This document shows, in pieces, positions 1 through 15,792 of a DNA stretch of 64,000 bases. The notes under the pieces were generated by a model. The model was not told the DNA's origin. It saw only the letters and a program-made list of their open reading frames with translations, and did no database searches. Position numbers and translations under genes: made by a program. Where the stretch lies: NCBI GenBank assembly GCA_009103225.1, contig RHPI01001327.1:278181-342180 (forward strand). Reading direction: 5' to 3'. The stretch's first letter is position 1. Each line of letters starts with the position of its first letter. The stretch is from Chlorokybus atmophyticus (lineage: Eukaryota > Streptophyta > Chlorokybophyceae > Chlorokybales > Chlorokybaceae).

Positions 1-1232
1 CTCGAAGTCAGCAGTCATAGCCAAGGCGGATTGGCTTTGTGACAACTAAAGCAGCGGGTGCTTGTACCTGTGCAAGACACTGCAGCTGCAACGCCCGCAA
101 CACCTTTGGAGAAAGGTCGGCCGGCAGCTTTGCCCTGCAAACCCATATACCAGTTGTGATGAGAAACAAACCACGCAATAAACAAATTCAGCCAGCATCA
201 CTGTCATCGCACCTGGTGTGAACGGACATTGTGGGAAGCAGCTGCGTGCAGCAGTGTTCCAAGATGCCCGCAGCGCGGAGCAGAGCTGCATTGCCCTCCT
301 TGCGCTCCATCGTGCCTTGTCCCATGCAAAGCAGAGAGTCGGCCTCCATCATCTTCGCGCACGCCTTGAGCACCAACACAGACAGCACCTCATACTGTGC
401 GCTGGGCACCTCGGTTACCTGACCACGACACACGGGTCAAACGTTTGCAGCAACGTTTGTGTAACGTTGTTGAGTTGCGTGCCCGCACGCATGCTTGCAG
501 TGCGTTTGGTGTTGTTGGCGAAATTTGCAAGCTTTGCTCTCACGCAACACACCTGTTCCTGAGACAGCCAGTTGTTCCAAGAGAATGACACCGAGCTCTC
601 CAGGTCACTGCCTGCAAAGAGAGTCACACACAACAAGCATCATCAGTGCCAACAGTCAGGACCACAAAGAATACACTGTGCATCGCTGTGTGTGCAGCAA
701 CACCAAACATTGCGTGCACTGCTGTATGCATGTGTATGTTGAGTAAGGGGATGATGGAGTTTACACCTGCACTATCCGGCATGCTGAAGGGAGACAGCAG
801 TCCGAGCAGAACTTCAAGATAATCGTTGGCATTCTGCTCAACGTAGTGTTCGTTGCCGCGCTCCCAGGTACCGAAGGTGGGGTCAGCATTGCTGGCTAGA
901 GAGGCGAGGCGGTTGCGAAGGGATGTGAGGGTGTCAAGCAGCTCGGGTGGGGCTGCATTGAGGGCCTTTGTGTGCCAATCTGGCCCGGGGCCGAGAGGCG
1001 CCCGTAGAGGCGGGACATGCACGGCGCAGCGGCCCTCCCAGCTGCCGCCAGCGGTGACGGAGGCTGCACCGGCCACGACAGCTGCAGCCGCGGCTGCCGC
1101 CGCACTCTTGCGGCCTCCTTGCAATGACAGGGTGCGTGAGATGCTGAGCGACGCGGGCCGGCGCAGTGCCAGCGACGGGCGGTGCTCACGGTTGCTGCCT
1201 ACTCCTCGCTCAGTGGACCCGCAGCACCCCAT
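1..1232 (-). CDS. BRO1-like domain protein, predicted N-myristoylated (3' end beyond window)
   Basis: Four exons are read on the minus strand: 1232-767, 611-553, 418-213 and 134-68. All have GT/AG borders and compatible phases, and the gene runs on past the left edge. The start was chosen at 1232 because the protein then begins MGCCGST, a myristoylation/palmitoylation signal like that of plant BRO1-like proteins. An upstream GTG in the same frame is less likely. Exon 1 also has an Ala-rich stretch. The segments EVPSAQYEVLSVLVLKAC, ALLRAAGILEHCCTQLLP and LPADLSPKVLRALQLQCLAQ have the helical pattern of a BRO1 domain, which in other proteins binds ESCRT-III partners at endosomes. The role in membrane traffic is inferred from the family. 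I am fairly sure of the domain and less sure of the start. Confidence 0.72.
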
Positions 1233-3468
1233 GCACACAAAGCCCAGTGCAACAGCCCGCAACGCCACCCAACAGCCTACAGGGTCTTTAACCTCTCCAG
1301 CTGCTGCCTCAGTATGCTTGAACAGGGTGGGGCTTCACTGCAAGACAACGCACAGTTGGACCCAATGCACAGCGGTTGCTGCCTACACTTCAACAGATCA
1401 ACTCGCGCACTGGTGAGGAATCAGATTTTCTTATATTGCAACTTGGATGGTCTGCAAGCTGCTTGAAACATTATGTGCAACGTGCATTGGGCCAGCAGGC
1501 GGCATTGGCCCAACGTACAATGCAGCGACAGCACAGCTAGCTTACATGAAATGCATACATGCACGTCAGCTTGTGAAGAGCAAACTGCACGCCAGCAATG
1601 ACCCTGCAGTTGACCGTCTCCCCAACGCATTAGTCAAGCAGGGGGCCTCTTGCTGGGAACCTTGTCAAGCAAAGAAAGCCCCACCAGCAGGACGCAATGC
1701 GCGTGCCCTCACCGTTCAAATGGTGAGGAACAAAGCATAGCATTCCAGCATACACGCTTCTTTCCGCTCTAATGGAGCAGCACCAAGCTTGACCAGGATA
1801 ACTGGTCAAACTCCAGTACTCCGCACAGCTGAGCCACTACTCACTCGCGAACCGGACAAAGGCCTTCAATTCTGCGAGCAAGCACAATAATCTCACCAGT
1901 AGAGCCTGCGTGACGCCCGCAAACTCCTCCACCCCCGGCTAACCCCTTCACTGCCGCCGCCGCCTCCGTCCCCGCCGCGGCCCAGCAGGCTGACGCCAAC
2001 AAGGTGTAGACCGGTTAGGGTTTGGAATCTAACGCAACCGAACGGTTAGGCATAACCCTGGAAGGGAGCCGTTGGGGTCTTTACCGCTGACGCTTCACTG
2101 AGATGCTGAAACACGTTGACCGTAACTGACGGTCCATCAGGCAGGTACAAACTGCTGCAGTAACGTTACACCGTACAGCAACGTAACCGATTGTGATAGT
2201 TATTTTATAGTGTGCACACGGACATTTGTCACATGCAACAACAACAACACCTTGATCACATTGTGAGCCTACAAGTTACAGATGCGAACTTGACTTAGCA
2301 CCTTGTTTATAAGAAATTGTTATAGGTAATGTTGATTAATTGTACAGGATATGCGCGAGACAATTGTATTCAGAGAGTGTGCCAGCTGCTTGATTAAATG
2401 CTTAGATGACATTTGCAAACGGGGCATACATAAATGTGGCACTGCGCATAATGAAAATTTCATTGTGAACTGCAATTAAAAATAAAAGTATACAACCTAC
2501 ATTGATTGAATTGTATATAGTCACGTCCGTACTATAAATTTACTGAAGAAACGAATCAACAATCTACTCATGCATATACTTATATATTGAGTTGTAATTT
2601 TATCTGTATGTCATTTTAGTATTCTTTATGCAAATGCTTATATTCGTTCAACAATGATTAATCTTGTAGATATATTGGTTTCATATAATTGCTTACGTGT
2701 TGATGCTCGAGTTGACTCAAACATGCTTAACATGATCTATTCTCGCTTTTTTCAGACCATATCATATTTTGCAGCATAAAGTATTGATACAACAGGATAC
2801 AACATTTGTTACGTATGTACTAATAATAATACTTTTGTGACACATTTCGCAAAAGGGCTGCTGAGCATCATCTTATGCCATAAACCATTCCAAATCCAGT
2901 ATGACAACCAACAGTGCAATGTACATATTGCCGAGAAAGTTAAATAAATTCGTAGCATGCATACGCCACGATGATGATATCACACGTGAATGCATAAACA
3001 CACTACGCAACATGTTGCATTGATTATGTATGCAAATTTCTCACACAAGGACATGCTCCGCTTTTCAAAGTTTCATGATGTTTGACATATGCAATCTCCG
3101 TATCGCATTCAAACTCTCCATACACATTAGCATAATGTCCATGGTCATGCCATGGTCACTACCGATACATGTTGCATTTTGCCTGCATGTCCTATAACCG
3201 TAATGTGTTTGCAACCGAATCCCTATGAAACAGGGTGAGCGTGCGGTAACATATCATTCAAATCCCACGATACCCAATCCAACCAACCAACCAACCAACC
3301 TACTCAGGTATTTGTAAACGCCGATTCTTTTGTACACATGGACAACAAGCCATGCCTTGCTACCTTATGTAACGATGCGTCTACACCGTGTATGTACATA
3401 GTGATCATTGGAGCACATGCAACAGCGCACCAAATACGCTCAACTCGACAAGTTGCCTCTCACAATGC
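1233..3468. other. Gene-free stretch with a strongly AT-rich block
   Basis: I see no convincing gene. Positions 1740-2060 are GC-rich and may hold the promoter of the BRO1-like gene, with a TTAGGGTTT word at 2015-2023. From about 2150 to 3300 the DNA turns AT-rich and lacks long reading frames. A 27-bp word at 2341-2367 recurs exactly at 43729-43755. A short (CCAA)n run lies near 3278-3300. Confidence 0.6.
2341..2367. repeat. 27-bp dispersed repeat, copy 1
   Basis: This 27-bp word begins tgtacaggatatgcg and ends gacaattgt. It is found again without mismatch at 43729-43755 in the same orientation. Both copies lie at the edge of AT-rich gene-free DNA. They may be fragments of one dispersed element; no coding potential is seen. 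Confidence 0.7.
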
Positions 3469-4820
3469 TCACGAGTACGTCACCACGCTCACAAAGGGTT
3501 GTCGCTCGGATGACAGCTGCCGGTTGCTGTGGTTGCGCCACGCACATGCAATGGCAATGCCGGCAGCAAAAAGCAGAGCGAACGCGAGCAGCAGCAGCGG
3601 CATGAGCCAATGTGATTGGTGGTGTGGGTCGTTGGATACATCACCGTCCATTGTTCCACCGCGGCAAAAACAACCAGAGTCCCAGACACTTGTTGCTGAA
3701 GGATCGCTTGGGATGAGGCTGATGGAGACACAGTGCTCTGCAGTCAGCTCGGTTACTTGAGTTTGCAATTGTGCAGGAAATATGCGCTCCCAGCGCTTGC
3801 GTAAGCTCCTGCGCACCAGATTGCGTTGCTGAGTGACATATGCACGTATCCAAGTTTTCCAATACAGTTGAAAATCCTCAAGTGACAACAAGGCTGCGCG
3901 GTGGCATGTGTTCCTTGGTGACATATGCGCGTATCCAAGGTTCATTGCAAACGAAGTTGCCGGATGGTGCATTATTGCCCGCATGCATGTGTTGTGCTGC
4001 GTGCATGCGTGAGCGTGCGTGCATGCCTCTGCGCCTATTCGTGCATGCGGGCATAGTTGTGTGCGCACACACGCACGCGCATGCGCGTGCGCTTGCGTGC
4101 GTGTTGGACATCGTGCCAGACCATGACTGCTGGGTGCCCAATGACTGCAGAGTGCAAGCAGCACGGAGGCTGAAGAAAGATTATGTATGTGCTTGACAAA
4201 AGGCAGCAGAAAAACTGAGAAGCAGTGGGAAGAACGACACAGTAACCTCCTCCCAATTGCCAGAAAGCGTATAACCACTGCACAAAGCCTGTTCTTTGCA
4301 AAGTGATTGTATGCTTCCTGTGCTGTTGGCCTGTGCAAGAATGCCCCTCAACGCAGCTGGAATCATCTATGCACTTACATACACATATCACCTGGAACAA
4401 ACCACAAACAGGCTTGCTTGCAAAACACGATAATGGTAGTGCGGCTCTGGACAGAATCTAGCCATGTGCTGGCACAATGCTGGCAAGACAGATGCAAGAC
4501 GAGCAGCAAGGTAAGCAGCACATGAACAATTACGTTACTTGACAAAACGCAATTTGAAACATACAAGGCCAATACACGAACCACTCATCCAGGCAGTGGC
4601 TGACATGTACTCAACAAAGGCCAGCAGCGCCTGGACCTCCCGTTTCTCACCTGCCCAGCCAGGCTCCACCGAGGCGGCAAAGAGAAGGACTCTGCCCTCA
4701 ACGAAACCTTTAACGACAACGCCCGCGACGACACCCTCCCAAGCAATCGCCCGTCCCGCCACCGCCGCCGCCGCCGCCGCTGACACGTTGGTAGCGCATT
4801 CCAGCCACTACACTTGTGTG
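3469..4820 (-). CDS. Hypothetical tail-anchored protein (uncertain model)
   Basis: I do not recognise this gene. Two stretches look coding. The first, about 4820-4600, would give an Ala-rich segment followed by VVVKGFVEGRVLLFAA. The second, about 3880-3469, has basic and acidic helical sequence and ends in the hydrophobic run LMPLLLLAFALLFAAGIAIA, followed by CAWRN and a short polar tail, as in a C-terminally anchored membrane protein. No ATG is in frame with the first block, and the exons between the blocks could not be set with confidence. The sequence gtgacatatgc(a/g)cgtatccaag occurs twice, near 3836 and 3920, so part of the region is a local duplication. If real, the gene would diverge from PSMD9 with about 100 bp between starts. 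It could also be two unrelated chance frames. Confidence 0.25.
3834..3955. repeat. Short imperfect direct duplication
   Basis: The words gtgacatatgcacgtatccaag and gtgacatatgcgcgtatccaag lie about 84 bp apart, with further loose similarity around them. This looks like a partial tandem duplication inside or beside the doubtful minus-strand gene. Confidence 0.5.
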
Positions 4821-4913
4821 TGTTGACTACAGCACGCCACTACGTTTCGCACAGCAGGCTGAGCAGGCGGCGGAGGCGGTGGAGGTGGGTTTTATCTGCT
4901 TGTTGTCGGCAAC

Positions 4914-6415
4914 ATGGTCGGGCACATCGTCGACCCTGCGCAAGCAGAGCGCGAGCAGGTAAGCGGTGAGGAAGCTTCAACTTTGTTTGTTTAGACGTTG
5001 CTTGTTCATGGCTTGCGTTCTTCGCATCCTAAATAGTGGTTTTTTGATCTGAAGGCAAAGCGGATGATGGTGGAGAGGGACGGCCTGGAGACAGAGATCG
5101 CAGTCATCGCTGAGCGGCTCAACGCGCCTGGCGGGCCCGGCGAGCATGGCCCCCTCGTCGACAACGAGGTAGAGGTGGTGGTGGTGGTGTTGTTGTTGTT
5201 GCTGTGACTGTTGCTGTAGTCGTTGTCTTCGTTGCAGCTGTGGTTGTTGTCGTAATTCACCTGAACGGCAACAACCTAGCTGCTTGCGTTATTGTATTGT
5301 ACGCACTGCTGCATGTTACGGAACGTACGCTATTTCAGCTATAGCAATAAACTGCAAAAGTGGCTGCAAAACTTTTGGCAGCAATTCCGAGTGGCAGGCA
5401 TCGTGCATGCTTAAAGGACTACTGTCTCCCATTGTGCAGGGCTTTCCGCGGGCAGATATTGATGTTTTTCAAGTGCGCAAAGACCGCAACCGGCTTGCTG
5501 GTATGAATCTTGATTACTCGACGTGTGTCAAGGATCTTGTCATGCCTATGCGACTCACTGGAAATACCGTTAAATCAAGTGTGTGTCACATGCCATCTCA
5601 ACAGCGCTACACACGGATCACAAAGAGCTGACCGCGCGCATAGAGAAGCTCATGTACGACGTCATGAGCAAGACTGCCAACTCAAGTTTCCGACCAACAC
5701 CAAGCGCAGGTGTGACAAACACAGATACACACTCAATTAGCTGGACAAACACAATAGCAACACTTGCACCAAATCACAAGACTTGTGCGCAGCCCCTGTT
5801 CGCGCGACACCATTGCCAGCAGCGCAGCAGTCTATTCCACTCCCCACGCCATCGATTACAGCCGCAGCGCCGCTCCCGAGACCATTTGCAGTCATAGATG
5901 AGGTGGCCGAAGGCTCGCCAGCAGCTGAAGGCGGCATACAGGTTTGTAGTGTTTTGTGTGCATGTGTGTGACAAATAAAGAGGGATGAGGATCAAGCAAT
6001 TAGCTGATAACACACATGACCTGTACAGGTTGGAGACCAGCTTGCGCGCTTTGGGTTGGTAGATGCTGCCTCCAGCTCGGGACAGGCAATGCTCGGATTG
6101 GTTGCCAATGAGTTGCAGTCGCGAGCGAATCAACCTGTTGAGGTATGGTCACCCATGCTGCCTCGCACATGATACTAGGCTGACCAACATGTTTGGTCTT
6201 TCTTATCTTGCAGGTGATGGTCATCCGGCGAGGGCGCCGGGCAGACCTGAGCGTTACACCGCACACGTGGAGTGGGCGAGGACTGTTGGGGTACTGTTGT
6301 GTTGATGTTTGTTGCTGTGTATGTGCATATGCATTGAGCTGAAGTGCTGCCACTCGTCGCTTTTGCGTGTGACATTGACGGAATGTCTGGCAGGTGTTAC
6401 CTGCAGCCTTTGTAG
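4914..6415 (+). CDS. PSMD9: 26S proteasome assembly chaperone PSMD9 / Nas2 (p27)
   Basis: Eight exons join in phase: 4914-4958, 5055-5168, 5440-5500, 5605-5709, 5793-5941, 6029-6142, 6214-6290 and 6394-6415. They give 228 residues, close to the 223 of human PSMD9. The N-terminal helical hairpin contains LVDNEGFPRADIDVFQVR, the family hallmark (family form: PLVD-x-EG(F/Y)PR-D-D). A proline-rich linker leads to a C-terminal PDZ domain with FAVIDEVAEGSPAAEGGI, VGDQLARFG and the family ending GRGLLGCYLQPL. In other eukaryotes this chaperone binds Rpt5 during assembly of the 19S base and leaves before the particle matures. The very short last exon (six codons and stop) is supported by the conserved ending. 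The gene converges on MENG, with 237 bp between stop codons. Confidence 0.93.
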
Positions 6416-6652
6416 CGTGAGCTCAAGGTGGAACTGTACTCCAACAGCAACAAGTTACCCAACATGTGTGTGAATGCATGCTGCCTGTATGATTGGCACT
6501 TGTACAGTGTTACATAAGCTTGCAACATGCTAGACTGGCAAGCTGTGAGGTGGATCGGGTTGTAGTTCGGTAACAACCACGCGCCACAGCAGTTCTATTC
6601 CGTGAAGCTGTTTGCAACATGTAGCGTCCACATTTGACACAACTGCAGAGTC

Positions 6653-7944
6653 TCATTGTTTGGATGCAACAAGGCATCCCATAAGTCCAGCTGCAATTTC
6701 ATAAAACATAGCTCTTGCAAATCCCGCCTCCACAGCAAGAGTCTCCAGTTCTGGTCCTGTGGGATAGACCTCGATTGACGGGCGCAAGTACTCGTACTGC
6801 GGGCCAACTCCGAATGATTTTGCCACTGGCACAACAACGTTGTCCAGCATCCAGCCCTGTCACAACAGCAGTGCATGTGACAAACATAAGATTTTTGTAA
6901 ACAGCAACATGCAATGCAAGGCTCGAGGTTTACTCAGTGTACCTGCGCTGATGATGCAAGAGCGTCAGTGCTATTGTTGAAGTCCAGGATTGCAACTCTT
7001 GAGCCCGGCTTCAAGACTCGGTGGAGCTCTCGCAAGCACTGCATGGGAAGCACACCACAGTGTGAAAAGAAGCATGAGGGCCCAACACTGCGAACATGTA
7101 CCATGTGGCGCGTGCTCAGCATGCCAGCTTGCTAGCTATACCTTTGGAATGTCAACAACGTTTCTCAGCCCATAGCTGATGGTTGCTGCATCAAAGGAGT
7201 TGTCTTCAAAAGGCAGATTGAGTGCATCTCCCTGCTTGCACACACAGCTACCAGTTGGCTTTGCAGGAAAGCAGCTGTGGACACAACAGAGGAACCAATC
7301 ACGACCTACCTCAATGAACTTGACAGGCACATTACACGCAGGGTACGATGTTGCATGTCGTTTGGCTGCCACCTCCAGTTGGGCACGAGCAAAATCAAGT
7401 CCTGCCAGTGTGTATTTGCGTCTAATGTTAACTTGCATGAGCACGAAAAGTGTTGATGCATGGATTTCTTGTACCTGTTACGGAACCTGCCGGCCCAACT
7501 GTTTCGGCAAGGCGCAAAACTACATCCCCGCTGCCGCAGCACACGTCCAACACGGACTGCCCCTGACGTGCCCCGGCCCACTTCACTGCCATCCTCTTCC
7601 ACACACGGTGTTGACCCAAACTGTGCACGCATATGAGGCAATAAACACAGTCACACGCCAAACGAATTGTACTCCCAATTTATTGACGTTGTTTACCTTA
7701 GCGCATCGTTGAGGACATCATACATTGGCGCGATGCTATCGAACAACCCTTTCCGGCCCTCAGCACCTTCACCGACTTTAATGGTGGCATCCGATGTGGT
7801 GGCCACATTCGTTACTCTGGTGACCCTTGTGCTTGTTACAGCACGCTGAGTACTCAACCTTGGCCGTGCGCGTGAAACGCCAGTGCAATGACCGCTTGTT
7901 TTGTTCACAGCCAGTGGTAGCGTACATATATATGCTGACACCAT
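6653..7944 (-). CDS. MENG: Demethylphylloquinone methyltransferase (UbiE/MenG family)
   Basis: Six exons on the minus strand (7944-7697, 7620-7475, 7401-7310, 7234-7142, 7038-6943, 6856-6653) give about 292 residues. After roughly 50 residues of Arg/Ser/Thr-rich leader, taken as a plastid transit peptide, comes [15 protein letters not shown], the usual UbiE entry motif. SAM motif I follows as [11 protein letters not shown], then [21 protein letters not shown] and [14 protein letters not shown]. The C-terminal part [12 protein letters not shown] and [14 protein letters not shown] resembles plant MenG more than mitochondrial Coq5. In plants the enzyme methylates demethylphylloquinone, the last step of vitamin K1 synthesis for photosystem I. 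The acceptor of exon 4 has two AG choices 3 bp apart (7234 or 7231), which adds or drops one Gln. Confidence 0.93.
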
Positions 7945-8154
7945 CGTTGATCCACTGCGTGCAAAGAAACCTGGTCAATACGCAAAAGATACAAAGCTAC
8001 ACATACGCTTTCACGAGGACTGTCAGCATCAGCGCTTAATTACCAACAAGGTGCGACCTGGCTTACACACCAACACAGTGATACCTGGGAGGGTTGTAGT
8101 GACACAGTAGACTGTGCAATGGGTCTTTTACAAACTGATTGGGTGCAGGAGTGA

Positions 8155-8922
8155 CTAGTCCTGGGGCTCAGCTGCAGCAAACAGCTGTTTCCAGACGTCC
8201 AGTGACTTCAGTGCCTTTGCCTGGCTGGCATGCAGTCTGCCACCTTCAGCAAAGAGCGCGTTGATGGCGTGCACGCGCTCCACCCTGCGAATGCCCTTGC
8301 ATTGAGCTTCACATGCCGCACATTCACAAAGGCATGAAACGCACTCTCATTTCGGTACAGAAATTGCTTGCATGCATACTAGACGCGAGAAACATACATA
8401 CATGCAGTTGGTGGGTGGGTGGGTGGGGGTGGGGGATGTGTTTGAACTGGCAGCAGAAATTAACCAACGGAACGCGCAAGCATTGGTTCATTTTGCAATC
8501 AGGGTGACACTGTAACCTGACAAGCAAGGCTTCGAGTAGACAGTGCAGCCAGTGCGAAGCCAGCTTGATCGCAAAGCTGTTAAGGTAGGGCCGCGACTAA
8601 GCAGCCTAGCCAGCAAACAAAGCATTGACTGGCTGACAGACAAGCAGACAATGAGCATTTCACTGCTTACAATGCATGCATGCGACGCAGCAGCAATACA
8701 TTATTGTCAAGAGTTAACCAGCACGCACTGGAGGCAGGCTTACGCGCTATTTACTGTGCTGAGTGTGGCTCTTAGCTCCAGCAGCACCTCTAGCTCTTCT
8801 TTGGTCAGTCCGCCAGGCAGTCTACCCCCTCCCTCGCTGCCTCCCTCTCCTCCTCCTCCTCCTCCTCCTCCTCCCTGTCCGCCGCCGCCGCCAGCACGCA
8901 CCCCTGCCGTCTGCATTGACAT
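8155..8922 (-). CDS. Small Gly-rich protein of unknown function
   Basis: Two exons, 8922-8755 and 8295-8155, join in phase 0 across a GTAAAT...AG intron and give 102 residues. The N-terminal third is almost pure glycine (GGGGGQGGGGGG). It is followed by LPGGLTKEELEVLLELRA and a charged, helical C-terminal part with RRVERVHAINALFAEGG and LKSLDVWKQLFAAAEPQD. I do not recognise the family; the LTKEELEVLLELR segment looks like a short interaction helix. The start codon lies only 53 bp from the TAD2 start on the other strand, so the two genes probably share a promoter. An extra small exon inside the intron cannot be excluded. Confidence 0.55.
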
Positions 8923-8975
8923 CCAGTTGGAGCAGACAAACTTAAGCTCAGCACCACTGTGGCGGCGGCGATAGC

Positions 8976-12190
<3,215 letters not shown>

Positions 12191-12492
12191 GGGCAATCCC
12201 ACAATGAAGTATATATACATATAATCATTTACATACATGATTGATGCATTTGTTAGTTAATGGTTATCATGCATGTCGCAGGCTCGCACGCCTGCACACT
12301 ATACATGTGGCAATTTTGTCAGCTGTGGTTGTATGTTGGCTGTGTATGGGGTTATTGCATTTGTTTTTTATGCTATACCCTTTGTGATCAACATATCGAT
12401 CTTATTCACAAGTGATGTGCTCGTGCAGTTTTCGCTCATAAAGTATATCCTTATAGCCCGGGAGGTTAATTGCGCAAATACGGCGCTCGTCA

Positions 12493-12552
12493 GGCTCCAG
12501 TATCACTTATACTGGAGCCCGTGCTTATACAGTATAAGTATACTGTATAAGC
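12493..12552. repeat. Two adjacent perfect inverted repeats
   Basis: The first hairpin has 11-bp arms (12493-12503 and 12509-12519, ggctccagtat/atactggagcc) around a 5-nt loop. The second is a near-perfect palindrome with 14-bp arms (12523-12536 and 12539-12552, gcttatacagtata/tatactgtataagc) and a 2-nt centre. Only three bases separate them. They lie about 260 bp upstream of the RPS23 start and could be a transposon end, a cruciform or a regulatory site. Confidence 0.75.
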
Positions 12553-12814
12553 AAGCGCACAAGCGTGCATTGTCCTTGTGCGACTGCGCACTTAACCCTA
12601 AGACCCGGGCCTGCAGCCGGTTCGCATGACAGAATCGACTGCAACCGGGCTCACCAGTAAAGCCCGTCTCCAGCCCAAGCGTTGCGGGCGGCGCCTACGT
12701 GGGTCTCTTTGCCGTCGTCGCTGCCGCCGGGGTCGCCGTCGCTGTCCGCCGCCGCGGCAGGGGTGATCGATTACTTGTTGGCCAGTAGCCTGAGCGTACA
12801 AGCGTTCTTCCAAG

Positions 12815-14076
<1,262 letters not shown>

Positions 14077-15792
14077 ACTTGACGCGCTGTATCTGTACCT
14101 TTGGCAGTGGAAGCTATTTCACACTTATGGTCCCTGCATCATATTGCATGGTGCTGTCAGTTGTGTATGGTTTGTTGTGCTAGCTTCTCACCGTCAACTT
14201 CTTCAACCTGCATGACGGTGGTGGGTTGTGTGGCGATAGCGTAGGCCTTCACAGCTTAGTTTGCACAGTACAACCGTTTTATGCATTGCAGCCTCTATCC
14301 ACGGGATCATGCATTATGTAGCTACGCAACATGCAAATCAATACCGCATTTACCTATGCAGAACCTCCCCCCTGCTACAAGCCCCCTTGGCTGAAAATGG
14401 TGGGGGGCTTGTGCAAACAATGTCGCTTTTTTGGTGAAAATGGGCTCTATTACAAGCCCCCTTCAAACAGGGTGGGGATTTATGGCAAAAGGGGGTTGGC
14501 ATACGGTACGCAATGCAGGACAGGCAGGGAAATTCGTCACATTTATAGTGGAGGGTGTGCAGCTGACAAGCCTTTGCTGTATGCAAAAAATATAGGCTTT
14601 ACTGATTGCCACAATGCAACCACAGGTTGTCACCAAGTTGTTGAACATCTGAAGGTGCTTGCGACATTCACTACAGCATACAATGCTGCAGTGCCACGAT
14701 CACATGCGGAAACAACTATTTTCAGAAGCTGCTTCTATAAAGTTTCTATCAAAAACTTCAGCTTTGTACCACGTGTGACTGCCCTTAAGCAACACTTCTT
14801 ACCAGCGGCAAAACCACATGTATCATTGCCACAATGTCTCGCCGCCATTCCACCCCTTGTGCCACCGTTGCCACCCTCTGCAGAAGACTGTTGGGCTCTC
14901 CAAACAATTCACTTGATGATTACCCGACATGGGCTTCTTACTGCCTGGCCCCTCAAGGCTTCAGACTTATGCACTTGGTATAAGGTATAAAAATGGCTGT
15001 GCTCACTCAAATGACACCAGCAGATGTACACAAGGGGTGTGCTACTATGCCGGCATGCATTGTTTGCCGAGACATGCAAGCGACATGCATAACACTCATG
15101 GGTAAACACATTCTATTCTCCACCGGGCTAGTATTTCTATGCTATACCAACTGTAGTCTGCCCCGTTAGCCATGCAGTCAGCATGCAGAATTGTATTCAC
15201 CTGCACCACGGCTGCGTTTAGCGGCCACCCTCCACAACAGTGACGACAGCAACAGCAGACTGTAGGACTCCCCCCGCCCTCCTGCATAGCCTTGACAATG
15301 GCAAGTTCATTGCGAACAACTTCACTCTGGTACTCAGACTTGCACAGTACGTACAAAACTAACTTGAGGTTGATCTGCGCTCTAGGAGCATGTCCAAGCA
15401 CACTACTACTACTTCTTACTTCATGCAAGCGGCCAGACATTGCACGTGTGTGTAATCTATACTTATTCTCGTTACTTCCCTTTACATCTTACCTGCTGCA
15501 TACCACCACGTTGCGTCACCGCACAGATAGCGCACACCAGTGCAATATTACAAATTAACCATGGTCATGCAGGGTAGTAGTGTAGCCAACAGGTAAGCGC
15601 GTGCAATTTTGAAGCCATTTTGTACAAAGCAGCAGTTGACTGGTCATCCGAGCAGTGATCCATGTACACCTGCAGACAGTTCTCTGCGGCATAGCTGCGG
15701 CAAAGCTGGTGCAGCAAGACTTTTTACTCGCGAGCCGACAGCTTGGTCGGCCCAACTTGCCGCAAACATTTCAATTACCAAATGCAGCTTGC
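14077..15792. other. Intergenic stretch between RPS23 and the HERP-like gene
   Basis: There is no gene I can support. An open plus-strand frame of 219 codons (14331-14990) exists but has no recognisable domain. Its start contains the repeated words tacaagcccccttg and tacaagccccctt with an inverted ggggggcttg, so it looks like low-complexity or transposon-derived DNA. The rest is ordinary intergenic sequence. Confidence 0.5.

Noticed and set aside
624-1268. Using the GTG at 1268 as start of the BRO1-like protein
   Set aside because: Not an ATG; the ATG at 1232 gives a sensible lipid-anchor N-terminus.
14331-14990. Open plus-strand frame of 219 codons downstream of RPS23
   Set aside because: No domain, odd composition, and internal repeated cccccttg words. 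Probably chance or repeat-derived.
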